DNA from: Morinoia aosen | Lineage: Eukaryota; Arthropoda; Malacostraca; Amphipoda; Talitridae | Length of the DNA stretch: 64,000 nucleotides | Direction of reading: 5' to 3' | Assembly: GCA_030386875.1 (NCBI GenBank) | Contig: CM059564.1 | Coordinates: 71,009,436 to 71,073,435, forward strand | In this document: one piece after another, positions 38,171 to 49,415 of the stretch | How positions within the stretch are numbered: the stretch's first letter is position 1 | How the letters are laid out: every line of letters begins with the position of its first letter | Position numbers and translations under genes: made by a program | The notes under the pieces: generated by a model | Database searches by the model: none | What the model saw: only the letters and a program-made list of their open reading frames with translations | What the model was told of the DNA's origin: nothing

Positions 38171-38507
38171 TGGATGATCGCACAACAAATCTATAGTTTT
38201 TACATGAATGCTTTACAATATTAAAGAGATGACGAGTTAGGTATTGTTACAAGTTGAGAGTGAACAGAAAAAAGACCACTATCTCTAGTAAAATGCTAGT
38301 TGTCAGTCTAGTACACACATGCGTGCACATATACATGTAAATATATACACATACACATGCACGCATATACTTACACCAAACTCGTAAGGATATACAAATG
38401 CATTTCCATGCATCGAGGCAATACATACGCATTCTATTTAGTGTCATACGCATAGCGTGCACACGTACACACATATACAAGTAAGCATGTGCGCGAATAT
38501 CAGCGTA
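38171..38507 (+). repeat. Duplicated segment, copy A
   Basis: Begins TGGATGATCGCACAACAAAT, contains TACATGAATGCTTTACAAT, a CACATATACATG-type tract and AAGTAAGCATGT, and ends CAGCGTA. The same order of blocks recurs in copy B. Confidence 0.75.
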
Positions 38508-38817
38508 AACCAGTCAGTATAAACCAGAAATTCCAATCGAGGGAAACGGAGAAAATATTTTTTATTATGGCATGAATTTTATAAAATTTCGTACTAAAAA
38601 TAGTGGCACAAAACAGTCTACCTAAGTCTGGAACATGAAAACGATTGTGGGATGTGAATAAGAAAGAAAACATTAATGTCCTATAAAGGTTTCATATTAG
38701 AAAAAAAATGGCATTATCTTTGAAATATGGCGCAAATTGTCGGCAATTGATAAACAAACATAGGTATCACATTATAATAAGCATGTAACTATAAGCATAA
38801 TAATACTGCAGTATAAA

Positions 38818-39137
38818 TGGATGATCACACAACGAATTTATTGCTTTTTTTACATGGATGCTTTACAATTTCATATTAGAAAAAAAAATCACATTATCTT
38901 TGTAATATGGTGCAGAATGTCTGCAATTGATAAACACACACACACACATAGGTACCATGACGGTCTAGTTTGATGCATGCACAGAAATGGAGAGAAATGA
39001 CATGAAATGCAACCTTCGACTGGTTTATCTACTCTAGTGCACACAGGTGTACGTGCACATATGCACACCCATATGCCCACATACACCTATATACGTACAC
39101 ACATATTCAAGTAAGCATGTTTGCAAATGGCAGCGTA
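38818..39137 (+). repeat. Duplicated segment, copy B
   Basis: Begins TGGATGATCACACAACGAAT and follows copy A through TACATGGATGCTTTACAAT, a CA/TA-rich tract, AAGTAAGCATGT and CAGCGTA, with inserted material. A sub-block TTCATATTAGAAAAAAAA...AATTGATAAACA occurs both in copy B (near 38872) and just before it (near 38691), so the region has duplicated more than once. Confidence 0.75.
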
Positions 39138-39290
39138 TAGGCGATCAAATCACAATACCTACGCATACTTTAAAACTGTTGTGTGATATCTTGTATTATA
39201 AAACAATAAGCGAGGGAGATTTTTGAGCAATGGAGATACCAGGCAAATGAGATTCGACAGTACTTATTTTGTATGTTCTGTAACTAAGAA

Positions 39291-39640
39291 TTATTCTTGA
39301 GACACAAGATGAAGAGTTATTTTGGCTTTAAATTCTCTCGGTCTTTGAGGGACTTTAATACTCAGTGGAAGTTTGTTCCACAGTAAGGCGCCAGATATGG
39401 ACAGAGCCTTCTGCCCTAAGTGAGATGAACGATAGTTGACTAAGACATTATTGTTTCTATTCGGTTTTTGATCGGTTACAGTGGGTGGATGGAAACGCAC
39501 TATCTCAGCATTGCTCTGAGGAAGATATAACGAGGAGTATACGTATTGGGCCTTCTGCATGAGGAGCCTTTCTTGGATAGGGATCCAGCCGAGTTTATTG
39601 AGGAGAGGGGTTACGTGATCACTTCTTTTGAAATTACCGT
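39291..39640 (-). pseudogene. C-terminal part of the retrotransposon ORF2
   Basis: Reads FKRSDHVTPLLNKLGWIPIQ, ERLLMQKAQYVYSS and, near the stop, YRSSHLGQKALSISGALLWN then KLPLSIKVPQRPREFKAKI. This is the standard end of CR1/L2/Jockey-type ORF2 proteins (L-WLPI, then YNT/S, G-LWN-LP, S-FK). It continues the RT remnant after a stop. Confidence 0.85.
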
Positions 39641-40440
39641 TGCACCTTCGCTGGAAAATTCATGCACTTTTGTAAGTCCCTTTGAAGGTATTTAGGTAAG
39701 TCTCCCCATACTAGGCTGCAGTAGTCAATGCGCGATAACACAAGGGATTGAATTGCCAATAATCTGGATTTTTCGTCTAGCATACTTTTTATACGATGAA
39801 AAAACATTAAAGTTGGGCCTGTAGTTTGATGCTGTATTTAGGTCACCACTTTTATGCAACGATCTAATAATGGAGTGTTTCCATTGGTTTGGAAACATGT
39901 TGGTTACTATTGATGTATTAATTATCAGACGAATCCATGGTGCTGTAACAGGGAAACTGTCTTTGATATATTGAAGACTGATACCATCATGTCCAATTGC
40001 CTTTGTGTTTTTTAGTGAGTATAAGATATTTTGTAACTCCGGTAAATCGACAGGGCGTGGTCTCCACTTGACATCAGTTCTCGAGGGTGCAGTGGGGCAT
40101 GAATTTTCAATCGTCGTTTCATCTGGATTGGTACACACCTCACTGAAAACTTGAGCCCCTACTTTTGAAAAAAATGTGTTGAAATCTGTGGCTGTTGCCA
40201 AGGGATTTTCAAAATTACTTCTGCGATCTAAATTTTTATATGGGGCTACCTCACTAATGATTTCCCAAGTTCGTTTCGGGTTATTTTTAGCCGTTATCAG
40301 TGCCTGGTGGAAGTGAGTTTGTTTCGCTTCAGTGATTTTCTTTCGAAGAATTTTCTCATGTTTTTTATATCTCTTGCATAAAGTACTGTTTGATCTATTT
40401 TTTTGTACTCTCGCAAGTTAGCTTTCTTTATTCTGCTCAT
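39600..40440 (-). pseudogene. Reverse transcriptase remnant with the palm deleted
   Basis: After a frameshift near 40380, one frame reads the pre-RT linker (NNPKRTWEIISEVAPYKNL) and the RT fingers: LPELQNILYSLKNTKAIGHD, GISLQYIKDSF and SIIRSLHKSGDLNTASNYRP. Immediately after SNYRP the sequence jumps to FFHRIKSMLDEKSRLLAIQS and LVLSRIDYCSLVWGDLPKYL, which belong after the palm. So the core with the FADD catalytic motif, roughly 200 residues in such proteins, is deleted between about 39790 and 39830. The piece ends at a TAA near 39648. Confidence 0.9.
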
Positions 40441-40461
40441 CTCTTTCACTTCGTCAGTAAT

Positions 40462-41488
40462 TTAAACAATCCGTTTTGGCTTGGTTTTTTTGGTAACGTA
40501 AGGTGCACATTCGTCGAGAGCTGCTGTGAAGTTCTCGTTGAAGATTGACACTTGAATGTCAACATCGTCAGATTGCTTCATTTTCTGGAATTCGGTGGAC
40601 CTATCGAGAAGTTTTTCTTGAAATAGTTCTGCTGAATAGTGCCTTTTCGAGCGATAGGTCATTAAGCGGTATTTTTGTCTTTCCTTTGCAATATTAATTT
40701 CACATTCTATAGAGTGGTGATCGGAAATAGAAGGTGATATTACTGTACTAAGTATTGCGGTGGGATTATTTGTGATTGCTAGATCGAGGAGAGTTGCAGA
40801 GACTTTAGTGATGCGAGTCGGTTCTTTGACCATTTGTGATAGGCTTAGTTTATACAATAGTTTGCTTAGCTGATTGCTTTTGTCCGTTAGGTCAACGTTA
40901 AAATCTCCGAAAGCAAAGAATGATTTTTTTTGCCTGAAGGATTTCTTTGAAGGTTTCCTCAATGAAATCTAGTGTTAGATTTAGGGGAGACGATGGGTGC
41001 CGGTAAAGGCTGCCAATGATGATTGATTTGTGTTTATTTATTTGCGCTTCTAACCAAACCATTTCAATGGCTTCGCAAACTTTATTCGCTAATAGTGAAG
41101 ATGTTGAGTACATTTCTTTCACAAAAATACAAGATCCACTACCTCGGCTGGTTTTAGCGCCATCGTAGCGGTACAACACGTAATCAGGAATGTTAAAAAA
41201 TGAACTTTGGGTTCGTGAATCAAACCATGTTTCTGAGACACACAAAATGTCAATTTTTTCAGTGACCAACATTACTCTGATTTCATCCAATTTACCATTC
41301 AGGCTTCGAGCATTTACATGCTTAATTTTGATTTCACCTATATTAGCACTCTTTTTGAAGGTAGCAAAGTTACTATTTCGATGGGATCGTTCAGGGGATT
41401 TATCGATTTTGTCTAAGTTGCCCAGGGTGTTTGGCCCAGCATCTGCTATGTAAGTAAGTCTACTATTTGGCTGGGCAGCGGCACTCTG
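40462..41488 (-). pseudogene. APE-type endonuclease domain of the same retrotransposon
   Basis: Endonuclease/exonuclease/phosphatase fold that nicks target DNA. It starts in the OTU frame after the TGA: KIKHVNARSLNGKLDEIRVM, then DILCVSETWFDSRTQSS (metal-binding Glu in SETW), YRYDGAKTSRGSGSCIFVKE, IIGSLYRHPSSP. Near 40921-40931 a run of A residues (T on plus) shifts the frame, after which FFAFGDFNVDLTDKSNQLSK (GDFN motif), LLDLAITN and SISDHHSIE (SDH catalytic motif) are read to a stop at 40462. Apart from the frameshift and the stop, the domain is nearly full length. Confidence 0.9.
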
Positions 41489-42169
41489 TCAAAATGAGGT
41501 GATCCCGGTCTGATTTTTGCCTTGTGTGACAAGAGCACTGTAGTGATCGCTTCTACGATGGAGCAGTAGTGGAGGGTTATTATTTGATAACTCTGAAAAG
41601 GGATTGACTGATATTTTCAAAACACAATGATCCTGTTCATCCAGGACGAGAAGTTTTTGGCCTGTCACATTTGAAATGATTAGTGGTATAAGGTCTACAG
41701 CAGCTTGATCAAAATGTTTGTCGTCAATGTAATTATCTATGAGGTTTTGCATGTCTCCACTGTTCTTGTCAACAAACTTAGCGTGTGTGCTGTTGTTTGC
41801 TTTACTCTCTGTTTTGATTGCAGCCTTTAGGGAATTGTAATTCCAATTTGATGCTGGTTGTTTTGTAAGTAGATGAGCTACTGCATGGAGGAGGCAGTGT
41901 CCATCGGCTTTGGTGGGAATCAGTTTTATGTTCCATGATCGTTTCAATTCATCCATTGTGGAATTCATGCGTTCACAAATGGGGCTGGAGACGTTTTTTT
42001 CGTACTTTTTATAGATAGCGTATAGATATAGATAATAAGCAGATAGCGTGGTCAACTGAGAGACAAAATCATTGCCCAATGGATGAGAGGCCACAAAATG
42101 TGATCGAAAAATCGTTTCACTCATTTTTATCAATGATTTAAGCCCATCATTGTATGCATTGCCCCGCAT
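41489..42169 (-). pseudogene. OTU-type cysteine protease domain of retrotransposon ORF
   Basis: A 226-codon open stretch. It holds an OTU deubiquitinase-like core: IPTKADGHCLLHAV places Asp89, Gly90 and the nucleophile Cys92 in the D-G-x-C motif, and RRSDHYSALV places the C-terminal catalytic His at residue 209, about the usual OTU distance. Family knowledge: OTU proteases cleave ubiquitin-like linkages; in retroelements they are presumed to process the polyprotein or counter host ubiquitination. It ends at a single TGA, after which the same frame continues into the endonuclease, so this was probably one polyprotein or a readthrough. The key residues look intact although the element is dead. 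Confidence 0.8.
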
Positions 42170-42320
42170 TCTGCCACTAGTCTTTCAGTTATCATGAAGG
42201 AAATAATATTACAAATATTGATGTTTCGATACCAATTGCGAAATGGCACATTTGTAGGGAAATTGAATGAGACTATTCTAAAAAGGGTCGTCGAAGAATG
42301 TGGTTCTGTATACAAGTTTT

Positions 42321-43694
42321 ACTACAGTCGGTGTTTGATTTCTGTTCAAGTTTGACTTCTGCCTTCATGAAAAATTTTCTCGAGTGGCATCAGAGTGAAA
42401 TGAAGAAGCCGATTAAAGTAATGTTCCTCAGAATCTGCGTTTTTTTTACTGAGAATGCTGAGTCGCCTCTTGTAAGCTAGTAGTCATTAAACGACTTCTG
42501 CAATATTCTTGTGTTTGAAATTCGATACTCACACAAATTATACAAGCTGTAAATCACATTCTATGTATAGCTCTCAGTGTATAAAACCTGAAAAGTCTTC
42601 ATGCATTTGTCGTCCAAACGAACACCTCCATCCAGCACAACAGAATTTATTTTAGACGCGTCTTTGCCATATATTTTACACAGCACCAAAAGTTTCATCA
42701 TGAAAAGCTTATACACACCCACCCTAATTAAGCTAATATTCCGCTATAGGTCTTCAAAATAAGATAAAAAGGATTTGAAGAACGTTTATTCATTGCAATT
42801 ATTAGCAATTACCCGTTAAAGAATAAGAGACAATTTTTTCAGTTTTCTTTACAGTCTAACACTCCATTTTAAAGCTATTTATTTGGCATTTGGCCTCACT
42901 ATGTCAGTCGTACATTTATTTTCTACGTATAGCCAAAAATAAAATTAAATCAGCATTTGTGCGCTGTCAATATTTAGGTCAAAATAAAAAATACTAAACA
43001 ATAAAAGGGATGAAAGCTATTTCTCATCGTCATTGTCTTAACTCTAGATGACCTCAAAAGCGTGACTGTAGAATTTCCCTGTCTGTCAGTGCTGAAACAG
43101 AAATAAATTAAACAGCGGAGGCATTCGATGGCACCGTTTCTACAAAAAGTTTAACGGAATAAAAATTTGGTCCAATCCTGATACAATCGCGTCTAAGAGG
43201 TTAGGAAAGTAAATAACAGAATTCCTATACATCAGATTCAAGACTAATTTTAATTTAACGGATGCGATACATTTCATTAAGTATCGTGACTCGTGCTATA
43301 GTATTTGTAGTGTCAATTTCTTTCAAAATAATTTCATTCTAGAATTAATCTTACACCTAAGGGTCAGAAAGGCAATTCGTTTTCGAGTATATTCACTTTT
43401 ACCCTCATCAAAAAATATTTACACTGAACAAAATCAAATATATAACAATATTAGTCACTCGAATCTATCACAGATTATAAATTATTTTAGACACTTATTC
43501 ATTTTTCGGCGTTTATGTTTTCAGAAAGATTATGATGCGCCGTGAACGTCTGTTTCTCAGTCTACGGGGTACGTACTTAATTATCCGAATAAAAATGAAA
43601 AAAAAAACGTCTGGAATTGAATAGTTGACATTAAGTCCGGTCGCTCTATGTATTAAAGAGGAAAGAACACTGTTTTCAGTTATAGAAACATCAA
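42321..43694. other. No gene recognised
   Basis: AT-rich spacer between the retrotransposon and the satellite. Nothing recognised. Confidence 0.45.
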
Positions 43695-44180
43695 CTCAAT
43701 ACAGCATTGTAGCTTAGTACATTCTCTCACATCCGCTCAACTTGGCGTTGTAGCTTACCATATTTCCTCAAAATTTGGCTCAATTTCACATCGTAGTGTA
43801 CTATATTCCTTCAAAATCTGCTCAGTTTGGCATAGTAGCGTACTATATTCCTTCAGAAACTGCTCAGTTTGGCATTGTAGCGTACTATATTCCTTCAGAA
43901 ACTGCTCAGTTTGGCATTGTAGCGTACTATATTCCTTCAGAAACTGCTCAGTTTGGCATTGTAGCGTACTATATTCCTTCAAAATCTGCTCAGTTTGGCA
44001 TTGTAGCGTACTATATTCCTTCAAAATCTGCTCAGTTTGGCATTGTAGCGTACTATATTCCTTCAAAATCTGCTCAGTTTGGCATAGTAGCGTACTATAT
44101 TCCTTCAGAAACTGCTCAGTTTGGCATTGTAGCGTACTATATTCCTTCAAAATCTGCTCAGTTTGGCATTGTAGCGTACT

Positions 44181-44850
44181 AAATTCCTTCAGAAACTGCT
44201 CAGTTTGGCATTGTAGCGTACTATATTCCTTCAGAAACTGCTCAGTTTGGCATTGTAGCGTACTTTATTCCTTCAGAAACTGCTCAGTTTGGCATTGTAG
44301 CGTACTATATTCCTTCAGAAACTGCTCAGTTTGGCATTGTAGCGTACTATATTCCTTCAGAAACTGCTCAGTTTGGCATTGTAGCGTACTATATTCCTTC
44401 AAAATCTGCTCAGTTTGGCATTGTAGCGTACTATATTCCTTCAGAAACTGCTCAGTTTGGCATTGTAGCGTACTATATTCCTTCAAAATCTGCTCAGTTT
44501 GGCATTGTAGCGTACTAAATTCCTTCAGAAACTGCTCAGTTTGGCATTGTAGCGTACTATATTCCTTCAGAAACTGCTCAGTTTGGCATTGTAGCGTACT
44601 TTATTCCTTCAGAAACTGCTCAGTTTGGCATTGTAGCGTACTATATTCCTTCAGAAACTGCTCAGTTTGGCATTGTAGCGTACTATATTCCTTCAGAAAC
44701 TGCTCAGTTTGGCATTGTAGCGTACTATATTCCTTCAAAATCTGCTCAGTTTGGCATTGTAGCGTACTATATTCCTTCAAAATCTGCTCAGTTTGGCATT
44801 GTAGCGTACTATATTCCTTCAAAATCTGCTCAGTTTGGCATAGTAGCGTA
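44181..44850. repeat. 8-monomer (336-bp) duplication inside the satellite
   Basis: The TACTAAATTCC variant at 44181 and 44517 and the TACTTTATTCC variant at 44264 and 44600 are each 336 bp apart, exactly 8 times 42. Confidence 0.8.
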
Positions 44851-44969
44851 CTATATTCCTTCAGAAACTGCTCAGTTTGGCATTGTAGCGTACTATATTC
44901 CTTCAAAATCTGCTCAGTTTGGCATTGTAGCGTACTAAATTCCTTCAGAAACTGCTCAGTTTGGCATTG

Positions 44970-46480
44970 TAGCGTACTATATTCCTTCAAAATCTGCTCA
45001 GTTTGGCATAGTAGCGTACTATATTCCTTCAGAAACTGCTCAGTTTGGCATTGTAGCGTACTATATTCCTTCAAAATCTGCTCAGTTTGGCATTGTAGCG
45101 TACTATATTCCTTCAGAAACTGCTCAGTTTGGCATTGTAGCGTACTATATTCCTTCAGAAACTGCTCAGTTTGGCATTGTAGCGTACTATATTCCTTCAA
45201 AATCTGCTCAGTTTGGCATTGTAGCGTACTATATTCCTTCAAAATCTGCTCAGTTTGGCATTGTAGCGTACTATATCGCTTCAGAAACTGCTCAGTTTGG
45301 CATTGTAGCGTACTATATTCCTTCAAAATCTGCTCAGTTTGGCATAGTAGCGTACTATATTCCTTCATAAACTGCTCAGTTTGGCATTGTAGCGTACTAT
45401 ATTCCTTCAAAATCTGCTCAGTTTGGCATTGTAGCGTACTATATTCCTTCAAAATCTGCTCAGTTTGGCATTGTAGCGTACTAAATTCCTTCAGAAACTG
45501 CTCAGTTTGGCATTGTAGCGTACTATATTCCTTCAAAATCTGCTCAGTTTGGCATTGTAGCGTACTATATTCCTTCAGAAACTGCTCAGTTTCATTGTAG
45601 CGTACTATATTCCTTCAGAAACTGCTCAGTTTGACATTGTAGCGTACTATATTCCTTCAGAAACTGCTCAGTTTGGCATTTTGGCGTACTATATTCCTTC
45701 AAAATCTGCTCAGTTTGGCATTGTAGCGTACTATATTCCTTCAAAATCTGCTCAGTTTGGCATTGTAGCGTACTATATTCCTTCAAAATCTGCTCAGTTT
45801 GGCATAGTAGCGTACTATATTCCTTCAGAAACTGCTCAGTTTGGCATTTTAGCGTACTATATTCCTTCAAAATCTGCTCAGTTTGGCATTGTAGCGTACT
45901 AAATTCCTTCAGAAACTGCTCAGTTTGGCATTGTAGCGTACTATATTCCTTCAAAATCTGCTCAGTTTGGCATAGTAGCGTACTATATTCCTTCAGAAAC
46001 TGCTCAGTTTGGCATTGTAGCGTACTATATTCCTTCAAAATCTGCTCAGTTTGGCATTGTAGCGTACTATATTCCTTCAGAAACTGCTCAGTTTGGCATT
46101 GTAGCGTACTATATTCCTTCAGAAACTGCTCAGTTTGGCATTGTAGCGTACTATATTCCTTCAAAATCTGCTCAGTTTGGCATTGTAGCGTACTATATTC
46201 CTTCAAAATCTGCTCAGTTTGGCATTGTAGCGTACTATATCGCTTCAGAAACTGCTCAGTTTGGCATTGTAGCGTACTATATTCCTTCAAAATCTGCTCA
46301 GTTTGGCATAGTAGCGTACTATATTCCTTCATAAACTGCTCAGTTTGGCATTGTAGCGTACTATATTCCTTCAAAATCTGCTCAGTTTGGCATTGTAGCG
46401 TACTATATTCCTTCAAAATCTGCTCAGTTTGGCATTGTAGCGTACTAAATTCCTTCAGAAACTGCTCAGTTTGGCATTGT
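44970..46480. repeat. Second higher-order duplication, offset 964 bp
   Basis: CGCTTCAG recurs at 45277 and 46241 and CTTCATAAAC at 45363 and 46327, both 964 bp apart. That equals 23 monomers less the single 2-bp deletion at about 45591. The outer limits are estimated from the shared variants. Confidence 0.8.
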
Positions 46481-48400
46481 AGCGTACTATACTCCTTCAA
46501 AATCTGCTCAGTTTGGCATTGTAGCGTACTATATTCCTTCAGAAACTGCTCAGTTTGGCATTGTAGCGTACTATATTCCTTCAAAATCTGCTCAGTTTGG
46601 CATTGTAGCGTACTATATTCCTTCAGAAACTGCTCAGTTTGGCATTGTAGCGTACTATATTCCTTCAAAATCTGCTCAGTTTGGCATTGTAGCGTACTAT
46701 ATTCCTTCAGAAACTGCTCAGTTTGGCATTGTAGCGTACTATATTCCTTCAGAAACTGCTCAGTTTGGCATTGTAGCGTACTATATTCCTTCAAAATCTG
46801 CTCAGTTTGGCATTGTAACGTACTATATTCCTTCTAAATCTGCTCAGTTTGGCATTGTAGCGTACTATATTCCTTCAGAAACTGCTCAGTTTGGCATTGT
46901 AGCGTACTATATTCCTTCAAAATCTGCTCAGTTTGGCATTGTAGCGTACTATATTCCTTCAGAAACTGCTCAGTTTGGCATTGTAGCGTACTATATTCCT
47001 TCAGAAACTGCTCAGTTTGGCATTGTAGCGTACTATATTCCTTCAGAAGCTGCTCAGTTTCATTGTAGCGTACTATATTCCTTCAGAAACTGCTCAGTTT
47101 GACATTGTAGCGTACTATATTCCTTCAGAAACTGCTCAGTTTGGCATTTTGGCGTACTATATTCCTTCATAAACTGCTCAGTTTCATTGTAGCGTACTAT
47201 ATTCCTTCAGAAACTGCTCAGTTTGTCATTGTAGCGTACTATATTCCTTCAGAAACTGCTCAGTTTGGCATTGTAGCGTACTATATTCCTTCAGAAACTG
47301 CTCAGTTTGGCATTGTAGCGTACTATATTCCTTCAAAATCTGCTCAGTTTGGCATTGTAGCGTACTATATTCCTTCAAAATCTGCTCAGTTTGGCATTGT
47401 AGCGTACTAAATTCCTTCAGAAACTGCTCAGTTTGGCATTGTAGCGTACTATACTCCTTCAAAATCTGCTCAGTTTGGCATTGTAGCGTACTATATTCCT
47501 TCAGAAACTGCTCAGTTTGGCATTGTAGCGTACTATATTCCTTCAAAATCTGCTCAGTTTGGCATTGTAGCGTACTATATTCCTTCAGAAACTGCTCAGT
47601 TTGGCATTGTAGCGTACTATATTCCTTCAAAATCTGCTCAGTTTGGCATTGTAGCGTACTATATTCCTTCAGAAACTGCTCAGTTTGGCATTGTAGCGTA
47701 CTATATTCCTTCAGAAACTGCTCAGTTTGGCATTGTAGCGTACTATATTCCTTCAAAATCTGCTCAGTTTGGCATTGTAACGTACTATATTCCTTCTAAA
47801 TCTGCTCAGTTTGGCATTGTAGCGTACTATATTCCTTCAGAAACTGCTCAGTTTGGCATTGTAGCGTACTATATTCCTTCAAAATCTGCTCAGTTTGGCA
47901 TTGTAGCGTACTATATTCCTTCAGAAACTGCTCAGTTTGGCATTGTAGCGTACTATATTCCTTCAGAAACTGCTCAGTTTGGCATTGTAGCGTACTATAT
48001 TCCTTCAGAAGCTGCTCAGTTTCATTGTAGCGTACTATATTCCTTCAGAAACTGCTCAGTTTGACATTGTAGCGTACTATATTCCTTCAGAAACTGCTCA
48101 GTTTGGCATTTTGGCGTACTATATTCCTTCATAAACTGCTCAGTTTCATTGTAGCGTACTATATTCCTTCAGAAACTGCTCAGTTTGTCATTGTAGCGTA
48201 CTATATTCCTTCAGAAACTGCTCAGTTTGGCATTGTAGCGTACTATATTCCTTCAGAAACTGCTCAGTTTGGCATTGTAGCGTACTATATTCCTTCAAAA
48301 TCTGCTCAGTTTGGCATTGTAGCGTACTATATTCCTTCAGAAACTGCTCAGTTTGGCATTGTAGCGTACTATATTCCTTCAAAATCTGCTCAGTTTGGCA
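46480..48400. repeat. Tandem 962-bp higher-order duplication inside the satellite
   Basis: Private variants recur 962 bp apart: ACTCCTTC at 46491 and 47453, CATTGTAACG at 46811 and 47773, a 2-bp-deleted monomer at about 47061 and 48023 and another at about 47184 and 48146, TTTTGGCG at about 47149 and 48111, CTTCATAAAC at 47165 and 48127. 23 monomers of 42 bp are 966 bp; two 2-bp deletions per block give 962. Confidence 0.9.
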
Positions 48401-49415
48401 TTGTAGCGTACTATATTCCTTCAGAAACTGCTCAGTTTGGCATTTTAGCGTACTATATTCCTTCAAAATCTGCTCAGTTTGGCATAGTAGCGTTCTATAT
48501 TCCTTCAAAATCTGCTCAGTTTGGCATTGTAGCGTACTTTATTCCTTCAGAAACTGCTCAGTTTGGCATTGTAGCGTACTATATTCCTTCAAAATCTGCT
48601 CAGTTTGGCATTGTAGCGTACTATATTCCTTCAAAATCTGCTCAGTTTGGCATTGTAGCGTACTTTATTCCTTCAGAAACTGCTCAGTTTGGCATTGTAG
48701 CGTACTATATTCCTTCAAAATCTGCTCAGTTTGGCATTGTAGCGTACTATATTCCTTCAAAATCTGCTCAGTTTGGCATTGTAGCGTACTTTATTCCTTC
48801 AGAAACTGCTCAGTTTGGCATTGTAGCGTACTATATTCCTTCAAAATCTGCTCAGTTTGGCATAGTAGCGTACTATATTCCTTCAGAAACTGCTCAGTTT
48901 GGCATTGTAGCGTACTATATTCCTTCAAAATCTGCTCAGTTTGGCATTGTAGCGTACTATATTCCTTCAGAAACTGCTCAGTTTGGCATTGTAGCGTACT
49001 ATATTCCTTCAAAATCTGCTCAGTTTGGCATTGTAGCGTACTATATTCCTTCAAAATCTGCTCAGTTTGGCATTGTAGCGTACTATATTCCTTCAGAAAC
49101 TGCTCAGTTTGGCATTGTAGCGTACTATATTCCTTCAAAATCTGCTCAGTTTAGCATAGTAGCGTACTATATTCCTTCAGAAACTGCTCAGTTCTCATTG
49201 TAGCGTACTATATTCCTTCAGAAACTGCTCTGTTTGGCATTGTAGCGTACTATATTCCTTCAAAATCTGCTCAGTTTGGCATAGTAGCGTACTATATTCC
49301 TTCAGAAACTGCTCAGTTCTCATTGTAGCGTACTATATTCCTTCAGAAACTGCTCAGTTTGGCATTGTAGCGTACTATACTCCCTAACATCTGCTAAATT
49401 GCTGACGCTCGTAGT

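Larger units (their letters stand above)
39291..42320 (-). mobile_element. Non-LTR retrotransposon with an OTU protease domain
   Basis: Minus-strand copy whose coding parts run OTU protease, APE endonuclease, RT remnant, C-terminus. The 5' end is uncertain: an overlapping open stretch (42130-42315) in another frame may be more of the ORF. No clear target-site duplication or poly-A end was fixed; the 3' side merges into AT-rich DNA near 39190-39290. Domain style (VNARSL start of the endonuclease, SRIDYCSLVWG after the palm) suggests the CR1/L2/Jockey assemblage; I would not go further. Confidence 0.85.
43695..49415. repeat. 42-bp satellite, roughly 135 copies, with higher-order repeats
   Basis: Monomer: TATTCCTTCAGAAACTGCTC then AGTTTGGCATTGTAGCGTACTA without its last base or two; the period is 42 bp. 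Two main variants alternate irregularly: CAGAAACTG and CAAAATCTG. The first two or three monomers (43695-43800) and the last (about 49380-49415) are diverged, as expected at the edges of arrays homogenised by unequal crossover. 42 is a multiple of 3, so long ORFs occur on both strands (minus unit KEYSTLQCQTEQFL, plus unit YYIPSKSAQFGIVA). They are broken where monomers lost 2 bp (GTTTCATTG) or carry TAA variants, so there is no sign of coding constraint. Confidence 0.97.

Noticed and set aside
43755-49203. Several 100-400 codon ORFs (KEYSTLQCQTEQ and YYIPSKSAQ repeats) as genes
   Set aside because: They follow from the 42-bp period, and 2-bp deletions and TAA variants break them throughout the array.
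43695-49415. CRISPR-like array
   Set aside because: Direct head-to-tail monomers without unique spacers, in a eukaryotic context.
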